The notes: generated by a model from the sequence alone, not told the origin. 5,335 bases of DNA from Bacillota bacterium (GCA_020059765.1 JAGVBM010000065.1:1-5335), one strand, 5' to 3'; shown: positions 1 to 5,285, numbered from the stretch's first letter. Translations and numbers: made by a program.

Positions 1-221
1 GCACCGGTGGGACAGACCTTTTCGCAGGGGGCGTTCTCGCAATGCTGACACTGAATCGGGAAAGTTTCCCGCATCACTTTCGGATAGGTGCCCTGCTCCT
101 TTTGCAAAAAATGAAGAAACGATTCTTCCGGCGGCAAGCTGTTTTGTGTCTGGCAGGATACGCGGCAGGCGTAACAGGTGACACACCGGGTCGTGTCAAT
201 CAACATTCCGTAGCGGGCCAT
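1..221 (-). CDS. 4Fe-4S ferredoxin-type electron-transfer subunit of a molybdoenzyme (N-terminal part, cut by window edge)
   Basis: This is the iron-sulfur subunit that would pass electrons between a membrane quinol-oxidising subunit and the molybdenum catalytic subunit encoded just upstream (PsrB/PhsB/NrfC/DmsB family). Only 73 complete codons lie in the window; the gene continues past position 1. Visible residues include a first cluster motif, Cys13, Cys16, Cys19 and Cys23 (CVTCYACRVSC), and a second, Cys58, Cys61, Cys66 and Cys70 (CQHCENAPCEKVCP). These are the first two cysteine groups of a family that usually binds four 4Fe-4S clusters. There is no signal peptide, as expected for a subunit exported piggy-back on its Tat-signal partner. 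The ATG at 221 is chosen because it starts one base after the TAA of the catalytic gene and has a GGATGGTG-like ribosome site upstream. A second in-frame ATG at 233 sits inside that site and is less likely. Translational coupling to the upstream gene is inferred. Substrate specificity cannot be read from this subunit. Confidence 0.93.
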   Translation of the reverse strand, partial: MARYGMLIDTTRCVTCYACRVSCQTQNSLPPEESFLHFLQKEQGTYPKVMRETFPIQCQHCENAPCEKVCPTG

Positions 222-222
222 G

Positions 223-2403
223 TTATACACCATCCTTTCTGACTTTCACAGCGACTTCCATCATGTTGGCCGCTCCGGACATGGCTTCAAACTGATGGCT
301 GACAAAGTCGCACACGCTGAGACCGAATTTTTTGTTTTGGCTGAGATTGGAGAAACTGCCATAATGGGACGGATAAAAGACCGCTTCCGGATGAATGGCT
401 TCCGTCACTTTGACTTTTGTTTTTCCGGAGTGAATGGCCGATTCGACGATCACCGTATCGCCGTCTTGAATCCCCAATTGTTTCGCCCGTGCGGTGTTGA
501 TCCAGAGGCGGTCCAGTTCGTAATCCAGGGTCACCTGTTTTAAAATCGGGATATTGGTTGTCGACGAATGGGAGTGGACATTTTGTTTGCCGTGAATCAA
601 CCGGAATTCGTCGGTTTGAATCGTCACTTTCGGCGGAATCCACTTCGGTACTGCCGTAAAGCCTGCGTCGGCAAAAGTTTGACAAGAAAACTCGACCTTG
701 CCCGACTTGCTCTTCAGTTTTTTGAAACCTTCTTTCCATTCCTCGCCGACTGTTATGGCCCCTTTCAATTTTAAATCCTCATAGGAAACTCCCAAAGGAG
801 CGAGAGCCTGGCGGTTATATTCGTCCAGTTCGAAAAAGTAGCGGTCGAGTCCCATTGCTTTCGCAAGTCCTAGAATGATCTCGTGGAAAGGTTTGGTGTC
901 GGGATGAATTTTGTCGATGACCTGCTGGCGCAAGGCAACGACCGCTTTGCTGCCGGACACGCCTTCCACTGTTTCCGTCCGTTCGAGAAAAGACGGTTCC
1001 GGCAGTACATAATCGGCAATCTGCGCCGTTTCCGACATCCAGATATCGCAGACCACCAATAGTTCCAACTGTTTGTAACCTTCCAGAATGGTTTTTGGAT
1101 CGGGCGTATTGCGAACCGGGTTGTAGTGCTGGACAAGGGCTGCTTTGACAACACCCTGTTTGGCCAGGTCGGGAACCAGCTGGGTGACCCCTTTACTGGG
1201 GTAGGTTAAGAGATACTTGCCTTTGATGCCGGCTCCGTCCACCCGTTCGGCAGTGGCTTTTGGCGCAGGATATTGATCCATTTTACCGAAGTGAGGGGCC
1301 ACGCCAAACTGATAACCACCGATCCGGTTGATGTTTCCGATCAGGGAGTTGACAAGGACTACCATTCTGGACGTCTCCGTGCTATTTTCGTAGTTGCAAC
1401 CAAAAGCGCCTTTCCATGATTGTTCAATCACCGCCTTCGGTTTTGCCTTCGCGAAGTCGACGGCCAGCTGGCGAATGACAGATGCCGGAATGTCCGTTTG
1501 CCGCGATGCCCACTCAGGCGTGTATTCCTTCATGGCGGCAGCGAATTCGTCAAATCCGATGCCCTGTTCTTTCACAAAAGCTTCATCGTGCAGGTTTTCC
1601 CCGATGATCACGTTGGCCATTGCCAGCAGCAAGGCCAAGTCGGTTCCCGGTTTGATCGGAATCCATTGATCCGCCAAGGGGGACGTGCTGTTGAGACGAG
1701 GGTCGATGATGATTACTTTCGCCCCTTTGGATCGAGCCTTGACCAATGACTGGACGGATGAGGGACGGATTCCGTCGCCGTAACTGCGCCCGATAAAAAT
1801 GATAAACTTGGAATTGGCAATGTCGGAAGCGGGAATGTCGCCCAGCACATGCTTGAAAGCCGAATCCCGGGATAAGGAACAAGTGGTGTGGTGACTGAAA
1901 AAATTGTTGGAACCCAGTGCTTTGGTGAACCTTTGGCCGTATACCACGCCTGACTCTTTCGGATTCTCCAAATAGACAAAAGATTGGGGGCCATTTTTGT
2001 CGAGAATACGCTTTAATTTGTGACCAATTTCACTAAAGGCTTGTTGCCAAGAGATCGGTTCGTACGTTCCGTTCACCCCCCGTTTCATCGGTTGTGTCAA
2101 ACGGTCCGGATGATAGGCCAATGTTGCCGCACCGTGCGCCCTGGCGCAAAGTTTTCCTTTGCTGTAGGGATGATTCGGATTTCCGTCAACACGAAATACG
2201 CGGCCGTTTGCAATCGTGACAATCATTCCGCAGCGGCTGGTGCAGCCGTTGCATAAAGTAGGGATTCGCTTCACATCATTGTTTGACTCGGGGGGTGCCG
2301 AGGTCCAAGTTTTAAAATCCATATAGGATCCTGCTGCGATCAATGCGCTTGTGGCAGCGGTAAAGCCTAAAAACCTGCGGCGGGACAGCTTCCACGTTTT
2401 CAT
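223..2403 (-). CDS. Tat-exported molybdopterin oxidoreductase catalytic subunit, PhsA/PsrA (thiosulfate/polysulfide reductase)-like
   Basis: This is a large molybdenum bis-MGD enzyme of the DMSO reductase superfamily, 726 residues, close to the usual size of PhsA/PsrA. Residues 7-12 (SRRRFL) form a twin-arginine motif followed by a hydrophobic stretch, so it should fold in the cytoplasm and be exported to the outer face of the membrane; no clear AxA cleavage site is seen. Cys51, Cys54, Cys58 and Cys86 bind the N-terminal 4Fe-4S cluster. Cys175 in HHTTCSLSRDSA sits where PhsA/PsrA carry the Mo-ligating cysteine. The stretch around 234-262 (IDPRLNSTSPLADQW) is typical of the family, and the last ~120 residues form the MoCo dinucleotide-binding domain (HGKQNVHSHSS). 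The ATG at 2403 is preferred because AAGGAGG lies 7 bases before it; a TTG at 2421 would overlap that site. The next gene is a ferredoxin-type partner, 1 base away. Thiosulfate, polysulfide or tetrathionate reduction are the likeliest roles; the substrate is not determined. Confidence 0.95.
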   Translation of the reverse strand: MKTWKLSRRRFLGFTAATSALIAAGSYMDFKTWTSAPPESNNDVKRIPTLCNGCTSRCGMIVTIANGRVFRVDGNPNHPYSKGKLCARAHGAATLAYHPDRLTQPMKRGVNGTYEPISWQQAFSEIGHKLKRILDKNGPQSFVYLENPKESGVVYGQRFTKALGSNNFFSHHTTCSLSRDSAFKHVLGDIPASDIANSKFIIFIGRSYGDGIRPSSVQSLVKARSKGAKVIIIDPRLNSTSPLADQWIPIKPGTDLALLLAMANVIIGENLHDEAFVKEQGIGFDEFAAAMKEYTPEWASRQTDIPASVIRQLAVDFAKAKPKAVIEQSWKGAFGCNYENSTETSRMVVLVNSLIGNINRIGGYQFGVAPHFGKMDQYPAPKATAERVDGAGIKGKYLLTYPSKGVTQLVPDLAKQGVVKAALVQHYNPVRNTPDPKTILEGYKQLELLVVCDIWMSETAQIADYVLPEPSFLERTETVEGVSGSKAVVALRQQVIDKIHPDTKPFHEIILGLAKAMGLDRYFFELDEYNRQALAPLGVSYEDLKLKGAITVGEEWKEGFKKLKSKSGKVEFSCQTFADAGFTAVPKWIPPKVTIQTDEFRLIHGKQNVHSHSSTTNIPILKQVTLDYELDRLWINTARAKQLGIQDGDTVIVESAIHSGKTKVKVTEAIHPEAVFYPSHYGSFSNLSQNKKFGLSVCDFVSHQFEAMSGAANMMEVAVKVRKDGV

Positions 2404-2408
2404 AGGTT

Positions 2409-2417
2409 CTCCTCCTT
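2409..2417 (-). promoter_or_regulatory. Strong ribosome binding site of the molybdoenzyme gene
   Basis: On the minus strand the bases read AAGGAGGAG, with 7 bases between AAGGAGG and the ATG at 2403. This nearly perfect match to the 16S anti-Shine-Dalgarno sequence decides the start and rules out the in-frame TTG at 2421, which would lie upstream of it. Confidence 0.85.
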
Positions 2418-2453
2418 GCAATACAGTTTCAGGTACATGATTCGTACATCTTC

Positions 2454-2459
2454 ATTATA
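2454..2459 (-). promoter_or_regulatory. Candidate -10 box (TATAAT) for the molybdoenzyme operon
   Basis: A perfect TATAAT reads on the minus strand about 50 bases upstream of the ATG at 2403, predicting a transcript start near 2447 and a leader of about 44 bases. No good -35 hexamer lies 16-18 bases upstream (the 17-base position reads GAAATA). That position is covered by the palindrome at 2470-2485, so a regulator there would occlude RNA polymerase. An alternative promoter uses TTGATA (2468-2463) as -35 with the poor -10 TACGAA (2446-2441). In that case the palindrome would lie near -43, the arrangement of an activator site. The sequence does not decide between the two. Confidence 0.5.
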
Positions 2460-2468
2460 CAATATCAA

Positions 2469-2486
2469 ATGTGAAATATTTCACGT
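2469..2486. promoter_or_regulatory. Palindromic operator, Rex box / Fnr-Crp-type box
   Basis: The bases ATGTGAAATATTTCACGT contain a perfect 14-bp palindrome, GTGAAATATTTCAC (2471-2484). They match the Rex operator TTGTGAA-N4-TTCACAA at 11 of 14 defined positions and the Bacillus Fnr/Crp-family site TGTGA-N6-TCACA at 9 of 10. Rex is a NADH/NAD+-sensing repressor and Fnr an oxygen-sensing activator, and both control anaerobic respiration genes. The site lies between the divergent molybdoenzyme operon and ogt. It overlaps the expected -35 position of the TATAAT promoter at 2459-2454, which favours repression, hence Rex, if that promoter is the real one. The palindrome is directly seen; the identity of the regulator is inferred. 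Confidence 0.65.
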
Positions 2487-2505
2487 TAATAAACGGTAAT
2501 AAACG
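2487..2505. repeat. Tandem direct repeat of TAATAAACG with 10-base period
   Basis: TAATAAACG occurs at 2487-2495 and again at 2497-2505, one base apart, so the copies lie one helical turn apart on the same DNA face. They begin two bases after the Rex/Fnr-like palindrome. The second copy also forms an inverted repeat, ATAAAC (2499-2504) with GTTTAT (2510-2515). This spacing suits a response regulator or repressor binding side by side, but the motif matches no site recognised here, and AT-rich chance repetition is possible. Confidence 0.45.
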
Positions 2506-2538
2506 ATAAGTTTATGATAAGCAGGAAATACTCTTATC
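2505..2538. repeat. GATAAG repeats with inverted copy CTTATC ahead of ogt
   Basis: GATAAG appears at 2505-2510 and 2516-2521, 11 bases apart, and its reverse complement CTTATC at 2533-2538. The last two could pair as a 6-bp stem with an 11-base loop. They lie 48-80 bases before the ogt start, around a possible -10 box. They could be operator half-sites or a weak leader hairpin; no function is assigned. Confidence 0.35.
2513..2518 (+). promoter_or_regulatory. Weak candidate -10 box (TATGAT) for ogt
   Basis: TATGAT matches the sigma-A -10 consensus at 5 of 6 bases and would start transcription near 2525, about 60 bases before the ogt ATG. The hexamer 17 bases upstream (TAAACG) does not resemble TTGACA, so the promoter is either weak, activator-dependent or elsewhere in 2485-2560. 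Confidence 0.3.
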
Positions 2539-2585
2539 TTTCTTGAATGAGAAAATTGGAAACAGTTTGCGAGGGGGGATACCAT

Positions 2586-3071
2586 ATGAAAATCGGGTAT
2601 GACGTGTACGAATCGCCGATCGGTCCGATTTATGTGATTGCGGACGAGATGGGAGTTCGCAAAGTGGCAATGACGGAGGACGAATGGATAGAATATGTTG
2701 CGGAACTGGGGGATATCCAACAGGACCACGGGTTGTGCAGGATTGCCGTTCGCCAATTGGAGGAATATTTCAAAGGGGAACGGCGGGAGTTTGATGTACC
2801 TTTGTCGATTGAAGGAACGGAGTTTCGCAAACGGGTCTGGAAGGAACTGCAAGGGATTCCTTATGGAGAGGTCCGCAGTTATGCCGACATTGCTCAAGGG
2901 ATAGGGAAACCAAAAGGATCACGGGCTGTCGGACAAGCCAATCGGGCGAATCCATTACCGATTCTGATTCCGTGTCATCGAGTGATCGGCAAAAATGGAG
3001 ATTTGGTCGGTTACGCAGGAACACGCACCGACATCAAATCTGTTTTGCTGCGCCTGGAAGGGGCCCTGTAA
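2586..3071 (+). CDS. ogt: Methylated-DNA--protein-cysteine S-methyltransferase (O6-alkylguanine-DNA alkyltransferase)
   Basis: This is a suicide DNA repair enzyme that moves the alkyl group from O6-alkylguanine (and more slowly O4-alkylthymine) onto its own cysteine, acting in the cytoplasm on damaged DNA. The protein has 161 residues, normal for bacterial Ogt. Residues 1-72 are the variable N-terminal ribonuclease-like domain and about 76-160 the conserved DNA-binding and methyltransferase domain. The active site is Cys130 in IPCHRV, with His131 following. Arg113 in SRAVGQA is the arginine-finger equivalent, Asn122 (NRANP) matches the conserved asparagine, and Glu158 near the end completes the expected Cys-His-Glu relay. 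Tyr99 in the helix-turn-helix is also conserved. The ATG at 2586 follows GAGGGGGG (2571-2578) by 7 bases; an upstream in-frame ATG at 2547 would add 13 unrelated residues and precedes that site. It is divergent from the molybdoenzyme operon and converges on the CotS-like gene 21 bases away. No Ada-type regulator is fused to it. Confidence 0.96.
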   Translation: MKIGYDVYESPIGPIYVIADEMGVRKVAMTEDEWIEYVAELGDIQQDHGLCRIAVRQLEEYFKGERREFDVPLSIEGTEFRKRVWKELQGIPYGEVRSYADIAQGIGKPKGSRAVGQANRANPLPILIPCHRVIGKNGDLVGYAGTRTDIKSVLLRLEGAL

Positions 3072-3092
3072 CGAGCTTTGCGTCAGTTACAT

Positions 3093-4391
3093 TCAAGACC
3101 CGCGGTGGCGGTCGACATGTTGCCGCAATTCGTCAAGCAACAGCTGCCGATCGTGTTCCTGCTCGTATAATTGCTGCAGCCGTGCCAAAGTGTACGGGGT
3201 GGGACGCACCATGTAATGATTGTGGCAGGTCCGCCAGACGGAATGAGGAAAGGTCAAGATCGACTGCAAAATCCGATACTCCGCATGACGCAGCGGTTCT
3301 ACCTGATTGATCTGCACCAGCGGCACCAGTGCCGTTTCTCTGCGCCAGTTGCTTTGCTGCAGACTGCGGCGGATCAGATGGGCGATGTCGAGCATGCGCG
3401 GACCGTGAGCCGTCAGTTCAAAGTCGATGAGGTGCATGCCCGTCTTGTCGGAATAGACCAGATTTTGCGGCGTGATATCCAGATGGCACAAGCCGGGCAG
3501 TTCTTCTTCTTTCACGAAAAAATCCTGGCAACGCGGATCTTCCAGAAAAGAGAGCGCCTGTTGGGCTTGTTTTTGGTATGCGGGAATCTGTTTCGACACA
3601 AATCGATCGACAGGATCCGGTTTCCCTTTGCTTTTGGCTTTCGACAGAAAGATGTCAAATTCTTTGGCGCGTGCTCGAATTGTTTTGCTGATTTCAAATG
3701 CGGCTGGAGGATTAAAACCGGCAGATTCAAATCCGCGGGAAGCAAGGTGGAACTCGGCGATTGCCAGCGCCGCCTGTCCGACTTGCGGAACGCTTGTCAA
3801 ATCGGCAGGCTGTCCCTGAATCCATTGGCTTGCGTAATACAACTGTTCGTCAAACGGGGAATAGAAAGTGTTTTTGATCGTCGGAATGATTCGTGAAAAT
3901 CGGGTAAAGCCGTTTGTTTCCAAGTATTGCAGCGCATCAAACATAAACTGCAGCTTTCGTTTCTTAACATGCGCACGCTTTAATGCGATATCACCGACAG
4001 ATGTACGGAGCTGCATGACAGACGGATAGGGTACTGCCCTGTAGACGGTGAACGGATATTGCTCCACAATACGAGGATGATAACCGTTTGCCCGCAGGAC
4101 GACCCGAATGTCTTCCGGAGATTGCTCAATCCCTTCCCCGTCTTCTTCATCCTCTTCCTCATCGTAGCTGGAATTGTTTGCGGAGCTTCTTGGCCGGGAG
4201 GTTCTCGGCTGCCGTTCCGACACGCGGTCGGTCGGACGATTTGGCCGACTGTCGAAAGTCTGCGGAGCAGGTTCGCTTTTTGCGACCGGTTTGGCGGTGG
4301 ACGGGGGATTCAAAAATCCGGGCGGTGTAGTGAGTTCTTTCCATAATTCTTTCACCCAGACAGGCAGTTGTTTTCCATTGCTCACTTCCAT
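3093..4391 (-). CDS. CotS-family spore coat-associated phosphotransferase-fold protein with long disordered N-terminal extension
   Basis: This 432-residue protein belongs to the CotS/YutH/YsxE group, which share the aminoglycoside-phosphotransferase/choline-kinase fold and are linked to the Bacillus spore coat. Residues about 90-400 are the fold. Lys138 (IALKRA) is the probable ATP lysine, FYSPFDEQLYYASQWIQG (177-194) is a typical CotS hinge region, and the catalytic loop HLDITPQN has His303, Asp305 and Asn310. Asp324 in LIDFE is the metal-binding aspartate. All key residues are present, so it may be an active kinase, although no substrate is established for CotS proteins. Residues 24-75 are rich in Pro, Ser, Arg and Thr, and 77-89 are acidic (DEEEDEEDGEGIE), so the N-terminus is probably disordered; typical CotS is about 350 residues without it. 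The start is uncertain: the ATG at 4391 is only 3 bases from AGGAGG, whereas GTG at 4385 is at a better 9 bases. The gene stands alone between a terminator and convergent ogt. An antibiotic-resistance role is unlikely. Confidence 0.85.
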   Translation of the reverse strand: MEVSNGKQLPVWVKELWKELTTPPGFLNPPSTAKPVAKSEPAPQTFDSRPNRPTDRVSERQPRTSRPRSSANNSSYDEEEDEEDGEGIEQSPEDIRVVLRANGYHPRIVEQYPFTVYRAVPYPSVMQLRTSVGDIALKRAHVKKRKLQFMFDALQYLETNGFTRFSRIIPTIKNTFYSPFDEQLYYASQWIQGQPADLTSVPQVGQAALAIAEFHLASRGFESAGFNPPAAFEISKTIRARAKEFDIFLSKAKSKGKPDPVDRFVSKQIPAYQKQAQQALSFLEDPRCQDFFVKEEELPGLCHLDITPQNLVYSDKTGMHLIDFELTAHGPRMLDIAHLIRRSLQQSNWRRETALVPLVQINQVEPLRHAEYRILQSILTFPHSVWRTCHNHYMVRPTPYTLARLQQLYEQEHDRQLLLDELRQHVDRHRGS

Positions 4392-4400
4392 TCACCTCCT
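4392..4400 (-). promoter_or_regulatory. Ribosome binding site that leaves the CotS-like start ambiguous
   Basis: AGGAGGTGA reads on the minus strand directly before the ATG at 4391. Its core AGGAGG (4400-4395) is 3 bases from the ATG but 9 bases from the in-frame GTG at 4385, which is nearer the optimum. The protein may therefore be 430 rather than 432 residues. Confidence 0.7.
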
Positions 4401-4406
4401 GATAAC

Positions 4407-4414
4407 AGAGTATG
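4407..4414 (-). promoter_or_regulatory. Weak candidate late-sporulation (SigK/SigE-like) -10 element
   Basis: The minus strand reads CATACTCT 16-23 bases upstream of the ATG at 4391. The CATA core resembles the -10 region of mother-cell sigma factors SigE and SigK, which would suit a coat gene. No matching -35 (ATA or AC) stands at the proper 16-17 base distance, and the resulting leader would be only about 13 bases, so this is a guess. Confidence 0.2.
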
Positions 4415-4468
4415 AAACACCCATAGTTGCGGAACCTGGCTGAACGCATCGCACACAGAAAAGGCGAA

Positions 4469-4494
4469 AGCCCATCTTGCAGAGAAGATGGGTT
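4469..4494 (-). terminator. Rho-independent terminator of the transglycosylase gene
   Basis: CCCATCTT (4471-4478) pairs perfectly with AAGATGGG (4485-4492) around a 6-base loop, and the stem extends by a G-T and an A-T pair. On the minus strand the stem is followed by a pyrimidine-rich, T-rich tract (GCTTTCGCCTTTTCTG); on the plus strand the following bases are not T-rich. It lies 25 bases beyond the stop of the transglycosylase and separates that gene from the CotS-like gene 78 bases further on. Confidence 0.85.
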
Positions 4495-4519
4495 GGTGCG
4501 GGATCTTCCGACAGAGTGT

Positions 4520-5239
4520 TTATTGGCGCGTTGAGCGTACCTGTTTTACAAAAGATAACGGGGCATTCAGATAGGCAATCGCCTCTTGTTCCGACAAGCG
4601 GCTGGTTTCAACAAGGTTTTGCAGGACTTCCTTCTGCCTTTGCTTGGACAAATTGAAATCCACGTAGGGATTATAGGCGGAAGGAGCGTTCGGCAATCCT
4701 GCCAGCAACGTCCATTCCGGATATGACAATTCCGACAAGGGTCTGCCAAAATAGATTTTGGCGGCTTGATCCACCCCATAAGCATTTTCCCCGAAAAAGA
4801 CCACATTCAGATACAATTCAAGGATCTCTCGTTTGCTCATTTGCGTTTCCAGCGCGATGGCCAGCAGCATCTCTTTGGTTTTGCGTTCCAGTGTCCGTTC
4901 TTGCGACAGCAGGGTGTTGCGGATCAACTGCTGCGTAATCGTGCTGCCGCCCTGCACAGGACCTTGTTCCAGATTGACGTAGAGGGATCGGCCGATTGCT
5001 TTCGGATCGATGCCGAAATGACTGTAAAAACGGCGGTCTTCCGTACTGAGAATCGCTGCTTGAAAGCCGGAAGGAATGTTTTTTAAGGGTAGATAGGTGC
5101 CGCCGCGGTTTGCCAGTTCATTCCGGACGTCTTGCCGGACTTTATCGGCAATTGGATAAACGGAAGAGAAAAAGAGATTCCAGGACAACGCCAAACCGGC
5201 AATTGCAATCGAGATTCGCACCAATCGTTTAATCCACAT
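4520..5239 (-). CDS. Monofunctional peptidoglycan glycosyltransferase (GT51 transglycosylase)
   Basis: This enzyme polymerises lipid II into glycan strands at the outer face of the cytoplasmic membrane. The protein has 239 residues. One N-terminal membrane anchor lies at about residues 7-30 after a basic start (MWIKRLVR). The GT51 motifs follow in order: TEDRRFYSHFGID (66-78) with catalytic Glu67, QGGSTITQQLIRN (96-108), RKTKE (119-123) with the second catalytic Glu123, and EILELYLNVVFFGENAYG (138-155). There is no transpeptidase domain. The C-terminal tail (about 195-230, ending EQEAIAYLNAPLSFV) resembles the post-domain helices of class A penicillin-binding proteins, so this looks like the stand-alone glycosyltransferase half of that architecture. 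The ATG at 5239 is preferred because AAGGAG (5254-5249) precedes it by 9 bases; an in-frame ATG at 5278 lies upstream of that site at the predicted transcript start. It is a single-gene unit with its own terminator. A role in general wall growth or in spore cortex synthesis cannot be distinguished. Confidence 0.94.
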   Translation of the reverse strand: MWIKRLVRISIAIAGLALSWNLFFSSVYPIADKVRQDVRNELANRGGTYLPLKNIPSGFQAAILSTEDRRFYSHFGIDPKAIGRSLYVNLEQGPVQGGSTITQQLIRNTLLSQERTLERKTKEMLLAIALETQMSKREILELYLNVVFFGENAYGVDQAAKIYFGRPLSELSYPEWTLLAGLPNAPSAYNPYVDFNLSKQRQKEVLQNLVETSRLSEQEAIAYLNAPLSFVKQVRSTRQ

Positions 5240-5279
5240 GGCAGTTGACTCCTTGTCAAATGGAGATGAGAATATCATT

Positions 5280-5285
5280 ATTATA
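5280..5285 (-). promoter_or_regulatory. Candidate -10 box (TATAAT) for the transglycosylase gene
   Basis: A perfect TATAAT reads on the minus strand in an AT-rich upstream region, predicting a transcript start near 5273 and a leader of about 34 bases containing the AAGGAG site. The hexamer 17 bases upstream (ATCATT) is a poor -35, and no clear sporulation-sigma motif was found, so this is only moderately supported. Confidence 0.45.

Noticed and set aside
220..543. A 107-codon plus-strand open frame opposite the end of the molybdoenzyme gene
   Set aside because: It is a shadow of the conserved C-terminal domain on the minus strand, with no recognisable product.
2404..2421. Upstream TTG start at 2421 for the molybdoenzyme
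   Set aside because: The added residues are translated from the AAGGAGG ribosome site itself, and the ATG at 2403 places the twin-arginine motif at the usual position.
2547..2585. Upstream ATG at 2547 for ogt
   Set aside because: The strong GAGGGGGG site lies between it and the ATG at 2586, and the extra 13 residues do not belong to the family.
3390..3500. Aminoglycoside resistance phosphotransferase reading of the CotS-like gene
   Set aside because: The HLDITPQN loop and DFE motif fit the general fold, but the CotS-type hinge segment and overall pattern fit the spore coat family better, and there is no resistance-gene or mobile-element context.
3171..3896. A 241-codon open frame on the plus strand
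   Set aside because: It lies wholly antisense to the CotS-like gene, whose protein has recognisable family motifs in the opposite frame. Its own translation shows no family pattern and it has no ribosome site.
4469..4494. The hairpin as a bidirectional terminator
   Set aside because: Only the minus-strand side is followed by a T-rich tract, and no plus-strand gene ends nearby.
5240..5278. Upstream ATG at 5278 for the transglycosylase
   Set aside because: It lies before the AAGGAG site and at the predicted transcript start, and the extension would place non-hydrophobic residues before the membrane anchor.
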